Shown here: in pieces, positions 17,235 to 26,977 of the stretch
How the letters are laid out: each line of letters starts with the position of its first letter
Numbering within the stretch: position 1 is the first letter of the stretch
The notes under the pieces: model-generated
What the model was told of the DNA's origin: nothing
The model's input: only the letters and a program-made list of their open reading frames with translations
Databases searched by the model: none
Assembly: GCF_024622045.1 (NCBI RefSeq)
Contig: NZ_JANKBP010000005.1
Strand: one strand, 5' to 3'
DNA: 64,000 bases
DNA from: Rodentibacter caecimuris
GTDB taxonomy: Bacteria; Pseudomonadota; Gammaproteobacteria; Enterobacterales; Pasteurellaceae
Made by a program: the position numbers and the translations under genes

Positions 17235-19502
17235 TTAACGAAATAATTTAAATGTGATTGCTACGCTAAACAATACGCCGATACTGACGGTTAACCCAAA
17301 CATCGCCACCGCAGGGGTAGAACTAATACCCAATAACATAAAGGAAATCAAGGTAGTAAATGCGGTTAATAATACAGCAATCCGCTTATTAGATAAAGGT
17401 TCTTGAGCAGTTTGCATATAGGCGGTGTAATCCACGCCAATAGCGGAAACGAGCAACAGACCGAATAGTGAAAACAGTCCTATCGACAAACCGAGCCAAC
17501 CGAAAACAGCAATCGTCATTACAATGGCAAGTAGTGCGGGTAACAACATCATCACGCCACGTTTTACCCCCCAAAACCGCCACAATAAAATGCCCGCCAA
17601 AACAAAAGAAAGCAGTTTCAGCCATGCCGCCTGATTGCGGGTATGTTCAAAGGATACATTTAAGTGAGCGCGTTTGTCTTGCCAAAAAATATCTTTGCCA
17701 TTGGCAAATTGTTCGGCTGATTGACCCGCTTTTAAATTCACCCTCACTAGGCTTGCAACCTGATTACCTTCCAACTTGCCTAAATAAAACCCTTGCCAAC
17801 CTTGCCCTATCTGTGTTTGTAACGCTTCCTTTAAAGATACCGTTTTAGCAGTTTTTAACTGCCGAACAGCTTGCCCAATCTCACTGTTCGACACACCAAT
17901 TTGCGCCATAACGGCATAACTTTCTGGTGGTAATTCGGTTAGTTTTTCTGCCCATACCTGTTGTTGTTCTTTTGACATTACCCATTGTGAAAGAGCTTGG
18001 AATGCAATGCCTTGTTGAGATAATTGTTCTGTCAGTTTGTTCTCTTTTCGCAACAGTTTTTCATCATCGGGGGCGATCACTAACAAGTATTGACTACTTA
18101 AGTTACCCCCCGTTAATTGAGCAATTTGTTGAGCTTCCTTCAACATCTTGTCCGGTAAGACAACCCATTGACGAATATCGTCTTTCCATTGAGTTTGGTA
18201 AATGCCCGCAACGGAAAAAAGCACCAAAAACAATATCATTATTTTATGGAAAGGTTGGCTAAAAAATCGATCTAAAACTGACCGCACTTTGATCCAACAC
18301 ATAGAAGGGGGCTTGACTTGCCAATGTTGAAATAAGTTCGGCAAAATAAACATTGTCGTTAACATCGCCCCAACTAATGCCACCATCGAAAATAATGCCG
18401 TTTGTTTTAAAATCGGTAAATGGGTAAAACCAAGCAATGCATAACCTACAAAGGTAATCAGTAAACTCATCAAAAAAGTAAAACGTAGCGAACCCATTGC
18501 CTGCGTACCTTGCCAATTTGACGCAAACAAGGAAGAGGCAAGCCAGTGCAATGGGAAATCAATTAGTACGCCCACAAGGCTCGTACCAATTACAATGGTG
18601 AGAATATGCACCTGACCAAAACCTAAAATCACCCCACATAACCCACTTAGCATACCGACTAAGATCGGTAAAAATAACCATACAATTCGCCATGTTCTGA
18701 ATACAAATAGCAATAACATCAGTGTTAAAGAAATACCTAATACACTCATCACACTGCTTTCGGTTTCTGCTTTTTGTTGGGCATCTGCGGTAAATAGGGC
18801 AGCACCGGTTACTAAAAATGTGGCTTGTTTTGCTTCTGCCAAGAGGCGATTTTCGCCCACCATATTTAATAAGGCGTGGACAGGTTTTACTGTTTCAGCT
18901 TGTGCCAATTCGCCACGCAATAGCACCCAAGTAATGCCATCTTGCTCGGTGTAAAGCATACCGTTATCCATATTCCACTGCATCGCAATGGCTGACGAGT
19001 TAAACACAAAACGCCCAAAGCCCAGCCAATCTTGTTCTAATGGCAATAAATTTGCTTTCTCGAATGGGTTTAGGATCTGCTCGGCGTAATGCTGAAAATA
19101 AGTTTCAGGTTGTTCAGCCAACTGCTTACGTACTGGGGCTGGCAAGGTGGCAAACTTCAATAAATTGAGTTCTTGTTGTAAATCGGGTAAATCGGGTTGG
19201 ATTTTGTCATTAATTTGTGAAAACAGACCGCTTGCCTGCCATTGTCCGGCAATTTTGGTCACCAGCTGAAAGGCTTGCTCTGCATCTTGATGACCAACCA
19301 TTGCAATTAGCTGTTGGTTAAAACGGGTTTCTTGTTTTTGATCGGCTTGGATTTGAATAGACTGCCAACTTTGCTCTTCAGGCAACAAAGTACGCAGATC
19401 CGTTTGCAGCCAGTTGCCTTGCTGAACGAAGAAGGCAAACAAGCCACAAACAGCAAGTAGGAAAAAAGTTGAAAAAACAGAAAGAGCGGTCGATTTTTTC
19501 AT
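17235..19502 (-). CDS. MMPL-family exporter of the APE cluster
   Basis: A 755-residue inner membrane transporter of the RND/MMPL superfamily. The N-terminus has one span, then a periplasmic loop to about residue 240; two blocks of five to six spans (about 245-410 and 620-755) flank a second periplasmic domain. A proton-relay-type Asp lies in the mid-block VLIDFPLHWL and a second in SAIGVDYTAYM. It presumably extracts the glycolipid-like product from the membrane and passes it on. It starts 12 bases after the LolA-like gene, which may carry the lipid onward. Confidence 0.87.
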   Translation of the reverse strand: MKKSTALSVFSTFFLLAVCGLFAFFVQQGNWLQTDLRTLLPEEQSWQSIQIQADQKQETRFNQQLIAMVGHQDAEQAFQLVTKIAGQWQASGLFSQINDKIQPDLPDLQQELNLLKFATLPAPVRKQLAEQPETYFQHYAEQILNPFEKANLLPLEQDWLGFGRFVFNSSAIAMQWNMDNGMLYTEQDGITWVLLRGELAQAETVKPVHALLNMVGENRLLAEAKQATFLVTGAALFTADAQQKAETESSVMSVLGISLTLMLLLFVFRTWRIVWLFLPILVGMLSGLCGVILGFGQVHILTIVIGTSLVGVLIDFPLHWLASSLFASNWQGTQAMGSLRFTFLMSLLITFVGYALLGFTHLPILKQTALFSMVALVGAMLTTMFILPNLFQHWQVKPPSMCWIKVRSVLDRFFSQPFHKIMILFLVLFSVAGIYQTQWKDDIRQWVVLPDKMLKEAQQIAQLTGGNLSSQYLLVIAPDDEKLLRKENKLTEQLSQQGIAFQALSQWVMSKEQQQVWAEKLTELPPESYAVMAQIGVSNSEIGQAVRQLKTAKTVSLKEALQTQIGQGWQGFYLGKLEGNQVASLVRVNLKAGQSAEQFANGKDIFWQDKRAHLNVSFEHTRNQAAWLKLLSFVLAGILLWRFWGVKRGVMMLLPALLAIVMTIAVFGWLGLSIGLFSLFGLLLVSAIGVDYTAYMQTAQEPLSNKRIAVLLTAFTTLISFMLLGISSTPAVAMFGLTVSIGVLFSVAITFKLFR

Positions 19503-19514
19503 TAAATTTGCAAA

Positions 19515-20099
19515 TTATTCTAATGTCTGATGGACAAAATCTATCAAAGGTTGGTTGAGCCGATTATTTTTAAACGTGATGTCGGTTTTATCGCCCTGAG
19601 TTTCATCAAGCTGAATTCTTTTCACCACTTCATCACCTTGAATTGTGATCTGATTAAAGATCTGTTTCATCAATAGGGAGTCCGGCGTTAGCGTGACTTT
19701 CCATTGTTCTGTCGTACCGCTTAATGCCAGTTTAAACTGCTTCTTCAGTCCATTCACATCCCCCGAGAGTAAGCCTAAAAAAAGTCGGATTTGCTCTGCT
19801 TGCCCTAATTTACCATTATTTATCCATTGCTTACCGTTCCACTGCATAATGCCTTTTTCAGTCACACGAAGTTGGATGGGGAAAGGTTTTTCCATTTGCC
19901 ATAGTAACCCTTTATTTGCCACAAGGGTAAATTTCCCCTCGGTTATAATCGGGCGATTGAGGGCTTTAAGATGGCGTTCTTGCACAAAATCGCCTTGTAC
20001 ACTTTGTGGTTTTTGTAGCTGGCTAATTAAATCTTGCTCGGAAAAACCATACGACCAAGTACTTATCAATAATCCCAAGAAAAAAATGATTTTCTTCAT
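19515..20099 (-). CDS. LolA-like periplasmic carrier
   Basis: A 194-residue secreted protein of the outer membrane lipoprotein carrier (LolA) fold. A signal peptide ends near residue 18 (TWSYGFS), and the mature start (DLISQLQKPQSVQGDFVQERHLKAL) matches LolA-like APE proteins. I infer that it ferries the hydrophobic product from the MMPL exporter across the periplasm. It sits between the thioesterase and the MMPL gene. Confidence 0.82.
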   Translation of the reverse strand: MKKIIFFLGLLISTWSYGFSEQDLISQLQKPQSVQGDFVQERHLKALNRPIITEGKFTLVANKGLLWQMEKPFPIQLRVTEKGIMQWNGKQWINNGKLGQAEQIRLFLGLLSGDVNGLKKQFKLALSGTTEQWKVTLTPDSLLMKQIFNQITIQGDEVVKRIQLDETQGDKTDITFKNNRLNQPLIDFVHQTLE

Positions 20100-20104
20100 T
20101 ATAT

Positions 20105-20542
20105 TTACTCCGCTTTAAAACTCGGGTGACTTTCGACCGCACTTCGCCAACAGCTCGGCGTTTGGAATTGCATTTCTCCGCTTGCGATTTCCACTGCTAC
20201 TTGAGTGGTACTCGCCGTGGTGAGTTTTTTTCCTGAAAGGGCATCACGGATGACATAATCGATGCGGAGACTGCTCTCATATTCTATTAGGCTCAGTTCA
20301 ATACGGATTTTTTGGCGAAACAATGCGGGGCGAACATATTTTACGTTCAGTTGCACAATCGGCCAGCCATAGCCTTGCTTTTTCATCACATCGTAGGTGT
20401 AATAAATTTCTTCCAAGAAAGCACAACGAGCCATTTCTAAATATTTGACATAATGTCCGTGCCACATAATATCCATCGAATCCACATCAAAAAATTGAAT
20501 ATCGTATTCGGAAACGTGGTAGCAGAAAATGTGTTTTTTCAT
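20105..20542 (-). CDS. APE hot-dog thioesterase (4HBT-like)
   Basis: A 145-residue acyl-ACP/CoA thioesterase of the 4-hydroxybenzoyl-CoA thioesterase type. The conserved start DVDSMDIMWHGHYVKYLE holds the catalytic Asp and the HGHY substrate loop. It could release the finished polyene acid, edit misloaded carriers, or supply free acid to the acyltransferase upstream. The start overlaps the acyltransferase stop by ATGA. A USS is near 20137. Confidence 0.82.
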   Translation of the reverse strand: MKKHIFCYHVSEYDIQFFDVDSMDIMWHGHYVKYLEMARCAFLEEIYYTYDVMKKQGYGWPIVQLNVKYVRPALFRQKIRIELSLIEYESSLRIDYVIRDALSGKKLTTASTTQVAVEIASGEMQFQTPSCWRSAVESHPSFKAE

Positions 20543-21474
20543 TCGGATTTTTTCCAGAAATCGTAAAAATTAAACCAAAGAAGCGGGTTGGCTTCACATT
20601 CTTTGGCAAGGCAATCGGCATATTGTTGCATAGCTTGTCGAATGTTTTCTTCCCGTTCTTTTCCACGCCCCGTAATTTGCGGGCAAAAACGGCGTAATTT
20701 CAAGCGGTAACGCCCTTGTTCTTTTAAACAAAAAACGGTATTGATCGGGGCTTTTAACAGTGAGGCTAAAAACCATACCCCTTGCGGAAAGTCGGCTTCT
20801 TGCCCGAGAAAATTAATTTTCGCCCTTTTATCACCCCGCACGGGAATACGATCCGCCGCAATAGCAATCCACTCGCCATCTTCCAAACGTTTGTGCAACT
20901 CTAACATTTTTGCGGCATCCAAATCCTCCACTTGAATCAGTGATAACTCACTTGCTCCCGCTTTCACCAACGCTTGATTAAAGGCTTCTGCGTGGCGGCT
21001 ATGTACTAATACATTTAAGCGAAAATTTGGGTGATGTCCATCGTCCACCAAAGAACGGCATACTTCAATGTTGCCGAAATGGGAACAAACGAGTAATTGT
21101 CCGCGATACTGCCGGCTTTCATGAATATCTTGATAAAGGTTATCTGCATCATCAACGGTTAAATCTTTATAAGTAATCTTATGTTGCCATACCGCAAAGC
21201 GATCGGTAATAGATTCGCCAAAAGCTAAAAATTGTCGAAAAACCGAGAAGGTAGGGAGTTTTACTTTCGGATAACACCGACTAAGATTGTATTGGTAAGT
21301 GCGGATATTTTTACGGGCGTTTTTTGATGTGGCAAAGAAATAACACACCACCAAAAAGGTCACGACACGAATAGCAACTAACGGTAAATACTGCACAATT
21401 AAGCGGGTAAGATTTAAGAAAAAATGATTACCACGCTCCTGCTGCCTCGCCCAATGCTGCTGTTGCCCACTCAT
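20539..21474 (-). CDS. apeK: LpxL/HtrB-like acyltransferase ApeK-like
   Basis: A 311-residue lysophospholipid/lipid A-type acyltransferase. The HX4E catalytic motif is visible as HFGNIE. In APE loci this protein is thought to attach the polyene to a lipid acceptor. I start at the ATG at 21474, which overlaps the glycosyltransferase stop (ATGA), rather than the longer frame. A possible N-terminal span (YLPLVAIRVVTFLVVCYFF) suggests inner membrane attachment. Confidence 0.83.
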   Translation of the reverse strand: MSGQQQHWARQQERGNHFFLNLTRLIVQYLPLVAIRVVTFLVVCYFFATSKNARKNIRTYQYNLSRCYPKVKLPTFSVFRQFLAFGESITDRFAVWQHKITYKDLTVDDADNLYQDIHESRQYRGQLLVCSHFGNIEVCRSLVDDGHHPNFRLNVLVHSRHAEAFNQALVKAGASELSLIQVEDLDAAKMLELHKRLEDGEWIAIAADRIPVRGDKRAKINFLGQEADFPQGVWFLASLLKAPINTVFCLKEQGRYRLKLRRFCPQITGRGKEREENIRQAMQQYADCLAKECEANPLLWFNFYDFWKKSE

Positions 21475-22193
21475 AGTGGCTTTCCTGTAAACCAACGGGC
21501 TAGCATACCGAAGAAAAGTTTGGTATGCATTTTGCTAATCAGCCAGTTATCTGCCCACGCCCGAAAATGTGATACGCCTCCCTGCTCATAATGCACCGAC
21601 GTATCTACCCAAATAAGTGGAATTTGATACCAATGAGCTTTAATCAGAATTTCAATATCGAAATCCATTCTATCTCCAAGCGGTTCATTTTTGAGTAAAT
21701 TTTGCAAAGTCTTGAGCGGGTAAAGGCGAAAACCGCACATTCCGTCTTTAATATCAAAAGAATGGGTATGAATGACATTCCAAAAATCCGTAATTTTACG
21801 TCCATAAAGGCGGGATTTGGGGGCATCATCGCTGTAAATCGGGCGACCACAAATAAGTGCGGTGGGATTTTTTTGCATTTTTTCCAGCATTATTTTTACA
21901 TCGGCAAGATCATGTTGCCCGTCTGCATCAGCTTGTACGACATAATCAAATCCCATTTCTACGGCATATTTAAAACCACTTTTCATTGCCGCCCCTTTGC
22001 CGCCATTTTGTGAACGAAAATAAACAGAAACATCTTGTCTATTTTGTAGGGTTTGTAAGGTTGCTTGCTGTTCGACAGTCGAACCATCATCCACGACCAA
22101 TACATGTAAGCCAAGATCTAAAAACTGTTTCACCACATTGCAAATAGTGCCTGAGTGATTGTAGTGAGGGATTACCGCCAGTACCTTATGCAT
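21471..22193 (-). CDS. Family 2 glycosyltransferase of the APE cluster
   Basis: A 240-residue GT-A fold glycosyltransferase like dolichyl-phosphate sugar synthases: IPHYNHSG at the start, VVDDGST and the metal-binding DAD of QADADGQH. It may add a sugar to the pigment or to its lipid anchor; other APE clusters carry a GT2 gene in the same place. The start lies next to the ligase stop (22193). No membrane span beyond a weak C-terminal hydrophobic stretch. Confidence 0.8.
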   Translation of the reverse strand: MHKVLAVIPHYNHSGTICNVVKQFLDLGLHVLVVDDGSTVEQQATLQTLQNRQDVSVYFRSQNGGKGAAMKSGFKYAVEMGFDYVVQADADGQHDLADVKIMLEKMQKNPTALICGRPIYSDDAPKSRLYGRKITDFWNVIHTHSFDIKDGMCGFRLYPLKTLQNLLKNEPLGDRMDFDIEILIKAHWYQIPLIWVDTSVHYEQGGVSHFRAWADNWLISKMHTKLFFGMLARWFTGKPL

Positions 22194-23500
22194 TACAAGT
22201 TATCGTCCTGTTGAGTGAGAAAAATTTGGTTAAAATCCAAACGACTGATTTTAGATTGGCTATTACGTGGTAGCTGTTGAGTGAAACGCCAAAACCGAGG
22301 AATACCGGCCATTTCTTGCGATTGCATTAGAAAATGACGGAGTTGTTCAATCAAGGCAACTCGTCCTTGTTGATGATAAACACGAATGCCTTCTTCCGTT
22401 AAGGCTACCCAAGCAGCAGGGCGTGCTTTCTTCGGGTGTGGGGCAATGTAGCAATCTGCGACCAAAGGTTGTTGGAGTAAATGCTGCTCAATACTGACGA
22501 GCGAAATTCGCTTATCACCAAACTTGATAATGCGATCAATCCGCCCTAGTAGTTTAAATTGTTCACCGTAAAATTCTGCCGCATCGGCGGTTTGTTCCCG
22601 CTGATTAAGCCATTGGGAATCCACCCACAATGCGCCCTGTTCATTCAATCCCACTTGAGTAAATGGGGTTGGGCGCCAAAGTCCATCGTCAGCCCGAAAA
22701 GCAATCGCGCCGGTTTCCGTACTACCATAGCACTCCACCACGGTTGTGTTGAGTTTTTCCCGTAAAGCATTGCCCACATGAATAGGCAATACGCCACCTG
22801 CTGAAATGATGCCGGCAAGATTAAAATCAGCAAAACGTGAGTCAGCCGTATTTAAGTGGTTTAATAACGCAGGACTGCTGATCCAAAGACATTTTTTGGC
22901 ATATAGACTCTCCGCGATCATATATTCAGGATAAGGCAACTGTTGACGACCAATTGTCCAGCCCATCGCTAACGGCAGCATAATGCGATAAGACAATCCA
23001 TAATGATGTTGTGCGGAAACGCTTGAAACGATGTGAAAATCCGGCGTGTTAAAAGGGATAGAAGAGACGATCGCTTGTGATTCAATCCACATTTGTTGTG
23101 CCGTTTTACATAGAATTTTGGGTTCGCCACTGCTACCTGAAGTCTTCAACCAAATTTCCGTTTGATTTTCTTTATCAAAGAGCGGTCGGTTTTCGCTAAC
23201 TTTTTGCAAAATTCCGTAAGTTTCAAACCGCTTGTCATCAAATAAAAAATCACTATGCTCGGCGATCCACTGTTGGTTTTCCGGCAATAAGTTAGGCGGA
23301 AGTAAAATTCGAACATTGGCATTAAAACAAGCCAATATAGCACAAGCAAAACTGGCAGCATCATCAAACCAAAATGCCACCGAATGTACATTATCTTGTT
23401 TGAGTTGTGCGGTAATTTGTTGTGAGCGTTCGGCAAAATCCTGCCATTTCCACTCAGGGTTTAATGCAATTAAGGTGTTAGGCGTAAAATTATTTTTCAT
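22193..23500 (-). CDS. apeH: APE acyl/aryl-ACP ligase ApeH-like, stand-alone copy
   Basis: A 435-residue adenylating enzyme of the ANL family. The phosphate loop LKTSGSSGEPK, the adenine motif YGSTETG and the hinge GRIDRIIKFGDKRIS are visible, and the catalytic Lys region SKISRLDF lies near the end. In known systems ApeH activates 4-hydroxybenzoate-type starters onto a carrier. It is clearly paralogous to the ligase half of the fused protein at 24045. It overlaps the upstream membrane protein gene by 11 bases and carries an Actinobacillus-type uptake word (reverse) at 23227-23235. Confidence 0.85.
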   Translation of the reverse strand: MKNNFTPNTLIALNPEWKWQDFAERSQQITAQLKQDNVHSVAFWFDDAASFACAILACFNANVRILLPPNLLPENQQWIAEHSDFLFDDKRFETYGILQKVSENRPLFDKENQTEIWLKTSGSSGEPKILCKTAQQMWIESQAIVSSIPFNTPDFHIVSSVSAQHHYGLSYRIMLPLAMGWTIGRQQLPYPEYMIAESLYAKKCLWISSPALLNHLNTADSRFADFNLAGIISAGGVLPIHVGNALREKLNTTVVECYGSTETGAIAFRADDGLWRPTPFTQVGLNEQGALWVDSQWLNQREQTADAAEFYGEQFKLLGRIDRIIKFGDKRISLVSIEQHLLQQPLVADCYIAPHPKKARPAAWVALTEEGIRVYHQQGRVALIEQLRHFLMQSQEMAGIPRFWRFTQQLPRNSQSKISRLDFNQIFLTQQDDNL

Positions 23501-24035
23501 AATGCTTCTTCATATATTGGCGGACAATCCATTCTCCCGCCATTAATATGCCCATTAAAAGATACGAAATGAAACCGTTATATAATGCCCAATAATCAAG
23601 TAAATTGGAATAAATCGTAATACTTGAAATCGCAATGTTGAAGATAAAAAAGCCGCACCAAATCAGGGTAACATTACGGGTATAACGTACACCTTTTTCA
23701 CTCAGGTTCGGGGTTTGCATACGGGCAAAACGTTCAATGATGGTTTGTTTTTGCCATAAACTTGTGCCGAAAATAACCAACATCAAGCCGTTTATCATAA
23801 TCGGATAACCATACATCATCTCATCGGTGCGGGTGATACCGACAATCATCAGTAATATGGCAATACCCCACGAGAAATACCGCATAGCAGTTTGTTCGTA
23901 AATCCCTTTTAATCCCCAAAAAAAGCCGATAATAAAAGGCAGTAAAACCAAAACCTGTGAACTTTCTCCCCATAACCAATAAATCGGATAAGCAAGACTA
24001 GCAAAAAATAAAACTAAATTGATAATGGCTTTCAT
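23490..24035 (-). CDS. Membrane protein of the COG4648 type
   Basis: A 181-residue integral membrane protein with about six predicted spans (for example LVLFFASLAYPIYWL, LLPFIIGFFWGL, YFSWGIAILLMIVGI, WCGFFIFNIAISSITIYSNL). It belongs to a small uncharacterised family that is routinely found beside APE ligases. I start at the ATG at 24035; the preceding TTG is part of the ribosome site. It sits between the two ligase genes. Confidence 0.77.
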   Translation of the reverse strand: MKAIINLVLFFASLAYPIYWLWGESSQVLVLLPFIIGFFWGLKGIYEQTAMRYFSWGIAILLMIVGITRTDEMMYGYPIMINGLMLVIFGTSLWQKQTIIERFARMQTPNLSEKGVRYTRNVTLIWCGFFIFNIAISSITIYSNLLDYWALYNGFISYLLMGILMAGEWIVRQYMKKHYEK

Positions 24036-24044
24036 CAAAACCGC

Positions 24045-25697
24045 CTAATTTACCAACACCGCCACGCCACTACAGCATACCTCATTTTCAGTGGTGAGTT
24101 GGAAAACTACCTTGCCTTTGGCTTCATCCCATTTGAGGTTTAATGTAAATTGATCCGCCGGACGAAGAAATTTTTGGAACTTTAATTTATCAAGGTGTGA
24201 ACACGTGTAGTGTTGTGGCACAAGTTTTGCTATTTGCTCAAAGATCCATTGTAATTCCACCACACCCGGTACAAGTGGAAATTCAGAGAAATGATCTTTC
24301 AAGTAAACCAAGTCTAACGGTACTTTACCCATAGCCTGAAATATATTGCCCTCACATTTTTCTTCTAGCCAAATAGGCTCTTTGCAATCTTCTAAGAAAG
24401 TGCGGTTAAATGCCAGTTTATTTATTTTTGATTGGGTATTACGAGGTAAAGTATCGGTAAAACGCCAAAAACGTGGAATAGCCGCCTCTTCCTGAGAATA
24501 TTTAAGACTGGTTTTTAAGATCCGAACCAATGCCCGATGACCTTTTTCACGCAGAAATGCGATGCCCTCCCAGTTCAATTCAACCCAAGATGCTAAGCGT
24601 TTTTTTTCTGGATGCTCTGCAATATAACAATCACTTACCCAGTTGTGCTGAATTAATGTATTTTCTACGTTAATCAAAGAAATGCGTTTATCTCCAATTT
24701 TCACAATCCGATCGGAACGCCCCAGTAAGAGAAAACCACTATTTTCAAACTTCACGACATCAGCGGTTTGTTCTCGTTGGGAAAGCCAACTTCCCTCAAT
24801 CCATAATTCCCCTTGCTCATTGGTGCCAAGCCGACTTTCAGGTAAAGATTGCCATAAACCGATATCTTCACGGATAGCGATTGGCCCGGTCTCTGTACTG
24901 CCGTAAATTTCAACAAGCGGTACATAACGACGGATAGTTTGCGATAAATCTTCCGCCAACATACCGCCCGATGAAATAAGACCAATTACACTTTGTGGCA
25001 ATTTAGCTTGCTTCCATTCCATACTTGCTAACATTGACGGGCTACTCACCACCACAGCTGATTTGCATTGCTTCGCTTGCACAAAAATACATTCCGGATA
25101 AAACTGTTGAATGCGCCCAATTCGCCAACCTTTTACCAATGCCATCAGAATATGTACGGTTAAACCGTAAATATGCTGAATACTCACAGTGCTAATCACC
25201 GTAGTGGCATTGCCATTTGCAAAAGGTAAGGTTTGCGCAAGCACATTAGCCCCGAGCCACATTTGCTGTGCAGTTTTAACAATAGTTTTTGCCTCCCCCG
25301 TACTCCCCGAGGTTTTTAACCAAATTTCGGTTTGATTGTTGAAATCAAAGAGCGGTCGATTTTGTGTAGTTTTTTGAAAAGGGGGCGATGCAAATTCATC
25401 AAATTGAAAGGCGTTCTCTAATTCTCCTTCGCGATCGGTAATCCAACATTGAGCATGCTGATTGACCCATTGAATACTTTCTTCGGTAAAATTAGATGGA
25501 AATAATATACGAACATTAGCATGCCATGCACCGAGTAATAGGCAAGCCAACTTAGCACCATCTTCCATCCAAACGGCAATAGAATGAAATTGGCGGATGC
25601 TGAGCTCCGCAGAAATCTGCAAGGCTCGTTGCTCAAAATCCGCATAAGTCCAAGCCGGTTGATTGGCAACGAGATCTGAAGGGAGATAGGCTAACAT
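24045..25697 (-). CDS. Fused acyl-ACP ligase and hot-dog dehydratase (ApeH-ApeI type)
   Basis: A 550-residue bifunctional protein. Residues 1-430 are an ANL ligase with LKTSGSTGEAK, YGSTETG and GRSDRIVKIGDKRIS, the same order as the stand-alone ligase at 22193. Residues 440-550 are a short hot-dog domain (FPLVPGVVELQWIFEQIAKLVPQHY) resembling ApeI, which is normally a separate dehydratase. ApeI usually pairs with ApeP, so the fusion may place dehydratase and loading activity together. The start overlaps the apeF stop by one base. A USS sits within the linker near 24400. Confidence 0.83.
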   Translation of the reverse strand: MLAYLPSDLVANQPAWTYADFEQRALQISAELSIRQFHSIAVWMEDGAKLACLLLGAWHANVRILFPSNFTEESIQWVNQHAQCWITDREGELENAFQFDEFASPPFQKTTQNRPLFDFNNQTEIWLKTSGSTGEAKTIVKTAQQMWLGANVLAQTLPFANGNATTVISTVSIQHIYGLTVHILMALVKGWRIGRIQQFYPECIFVQAKQCKSAVVVSSPSMLASMEWKQAKLPQSVIGLISSGGMLAEDLSQTIRRYVPLVEIYGSTETGPIAIREDIGLWQSLPESRLGTNEQGELWIEGSWLSQREQTADVVKFENSGFLLLGRSDRIVKIGDKRISLINVENTLIQHNWVSDCYIAEHPEKKRLASWVELNWEGIAFLREKGHRALVRILKTSLKYSQEEAAIPRFWRFTDTLPRNTQSKINKLAFNRTFLEDCKEPIWLEEKCEGNIFQAMGKVPLDLVYLKDHFSEFPLVPGVVELQWIFEQIAKLVPQHYTCSHLDKLKFQKFLRPADQFTLNLKWDEAKGKVVFQLTTENEVCCSGVAVLVN

Positions 25698-25951
25698 TAC
25701 ACAGAGTTTTGTTGTTTTAACACTGCTTGCACCACATCGTCTACGGTACGCACATTGCGAAAATCTTCTGCCTGTAATTTATGCCCCGTTTTTCGTTTGA
25801 TATGATCAATCAAGTCAATCGCATCAATGCTGTCAATCTCTAACTCTTCATAAAGATTGGTTTCCGGTTTAATTCGCTCCGGTTCAATTTCAAACAGCGA
25901 TTGAAGTGCTTCGCTGAGTAAATCTCTGATTTCTTGTTCAGTCACAATCAA
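25697..25951 (-). CDS. apeF: Acyl carrier protein ApeF-like
   Basis: An 84-residue acyl carrier protein with the phosphopantetheine Ser41 in EIDSIDAID. It is acidic and lacks any signal. The start overlaps the apeE stop by ATGA. In characterised APE systems one carrier holds the starter and the other the growing chain. Order E-F follows other APE operons. Confidence 0.88.
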   Translation of the reverse strand: MIVTEQEIRDLLSEALQSLFEIEPERIKPETNLYEELEIDSIDAIDLIDHIKRKTGHKLQAEDFRNVRTVDDVVQAVLKQQNSV

Positions 25952-26211
25952 ACTTCCCCTTTTTTACTACGAATAAATTGTGCCAGTGTTGCAACACTTT
26001 CAAAATGTTCACGTAATTGATTTTGTTCGCTATCCAACTGCAAACCAAATGTTTTTTGTACCGCCAAACCTAATTCAAGTGCATCCACCGAATCAAGTCC
26101 TAAACCCTCATCAGAAAATAATACCGTATTGTCTTCGATATCATTTATAGAAACATCTTCTAGTGCGAGACTATCAATAATTAGTTGTTTAAGTTGCTGT
26201 TCGAGTGTCAT
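25948..26211 (-). CDS. apeE: Acyl carrier protein ApeE-like
   Basis: An 87-residue acyl carrier protein with Ser41 in GLDSVDALEL. I use the ATG at 26211, which is 8 bases behind an AAGGA site; the ATG at 26217 would be too close to it. It overlaps the acyltransferase gene at its start by 23 bases, a strong coupling. Probably the chain-elongation carrier. Confidence 0.87.
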   Translation of the reverse strand: MTLEQQLKQLIIDSLALEDVSINDIEDNTVLFSDEGLGLDSVDALELGLAVQKTFGLQLDSEQNQLREHFESVATLAQFIRSKKGEV

Positions 26212-26977
26212 TTTCATTATCCTTAGTTTGAGAGTTAAAATAATGTTGTAAATATTCGGTTAATCGGCGAGAAGCAATCGGTAATGGTTTTTCTGCCAGC
26301 CAATCCTTCGGATTGATGTCTTCTCCTACAATAAGTTCATATTGAATACGTTTTTTCGGCAACTGATACCAAGGTTGCCCTTTTTTAAAATTCAGCGGAT
26401 TCATTCTAATGACGATTGGAGTAATAATATTTGCACTACGCAAGCCAATAGATACGGCACCACGATTGAGTTTAATGTCACCATCCCAACCGGTTCTTGT
26501 GCCTTCAGGGAAAAGCAAAAGCGCTTGTTCTTTTAGTACCTCATCGCATTCTTCCAGAAGTTCCAATGATTCGGTATTGGGTAAAAAACCGCAGGCTAAA
26601 ATTTGGTTTCTCATTGTAGGATTATTCAGTAATTCTTTCTTTACAATACAATTCAGTTCGGGGGCTTTAGAGAGAATCAATACTACATCGAGTAGCGACG
26701 GGTGGTTTACCAACACTAATTGTCCTTGGCGTCCCAAACGTTCAAAACCTTGATATTTCACCTCGAGAACACCCGAAATAGTTAAATATCGGATAAAATA
26801 TGCCCAAATTTTACTAACTAGACGACGAATCTTAAATTGGGTAGCCAAACTATTTTTTTTATGATTTTTAGCATAAGGATAAAGATAGAGCTGAAATAAG
26901 CTACCTGCCACGCCCCAAAAAAGGAAACCTAATGCAGTGGCAATAAAACGTCCGATCCAATCTAGTTTTTTCTCCAT
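26189..26977 (-). CDS. 1-acylglycerol-phosphate-type acyltransferase (ApeD-like)
   Basis: A 262-residue PlsC-type acyltransferase. The catalytic NHPSLLD (HX4D) and the FPEGTRT block are both visible, with an N-terminal span (FIATALGFLFWGVAGSLFQL). It may acylate the pigment or its glycerol-like anchor. ATG at 26977 follows AAAGGA; a TTG two codons upstream is less likely. It overlaps the chain-length-factor gene by 16 bases. Confidence 0.82.
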   Translation of the reverse strand: MEKKLDWIGRFIATALGFLFWGVAGSLFQLYLYPYAKNHKKNSLATQFKIRRLVSKIWAYFIRYLTISGVLEVKYQGFERLGRQGQLVLVNHPSLLDVVLILSKAPELNCIVKKELLNNPTMRNQILACGFLPNTESLELLEECDEVLKEQALLLFPEGTRTGWDGDIKLNRGAVSIGLRSANIITPIVIRMNPLNFKKGQPWYQLPKKRIQYELIVGEDINPKDWLAEKPLPIASRRLTEYLQHYFNSQTKDNENDTRTAT

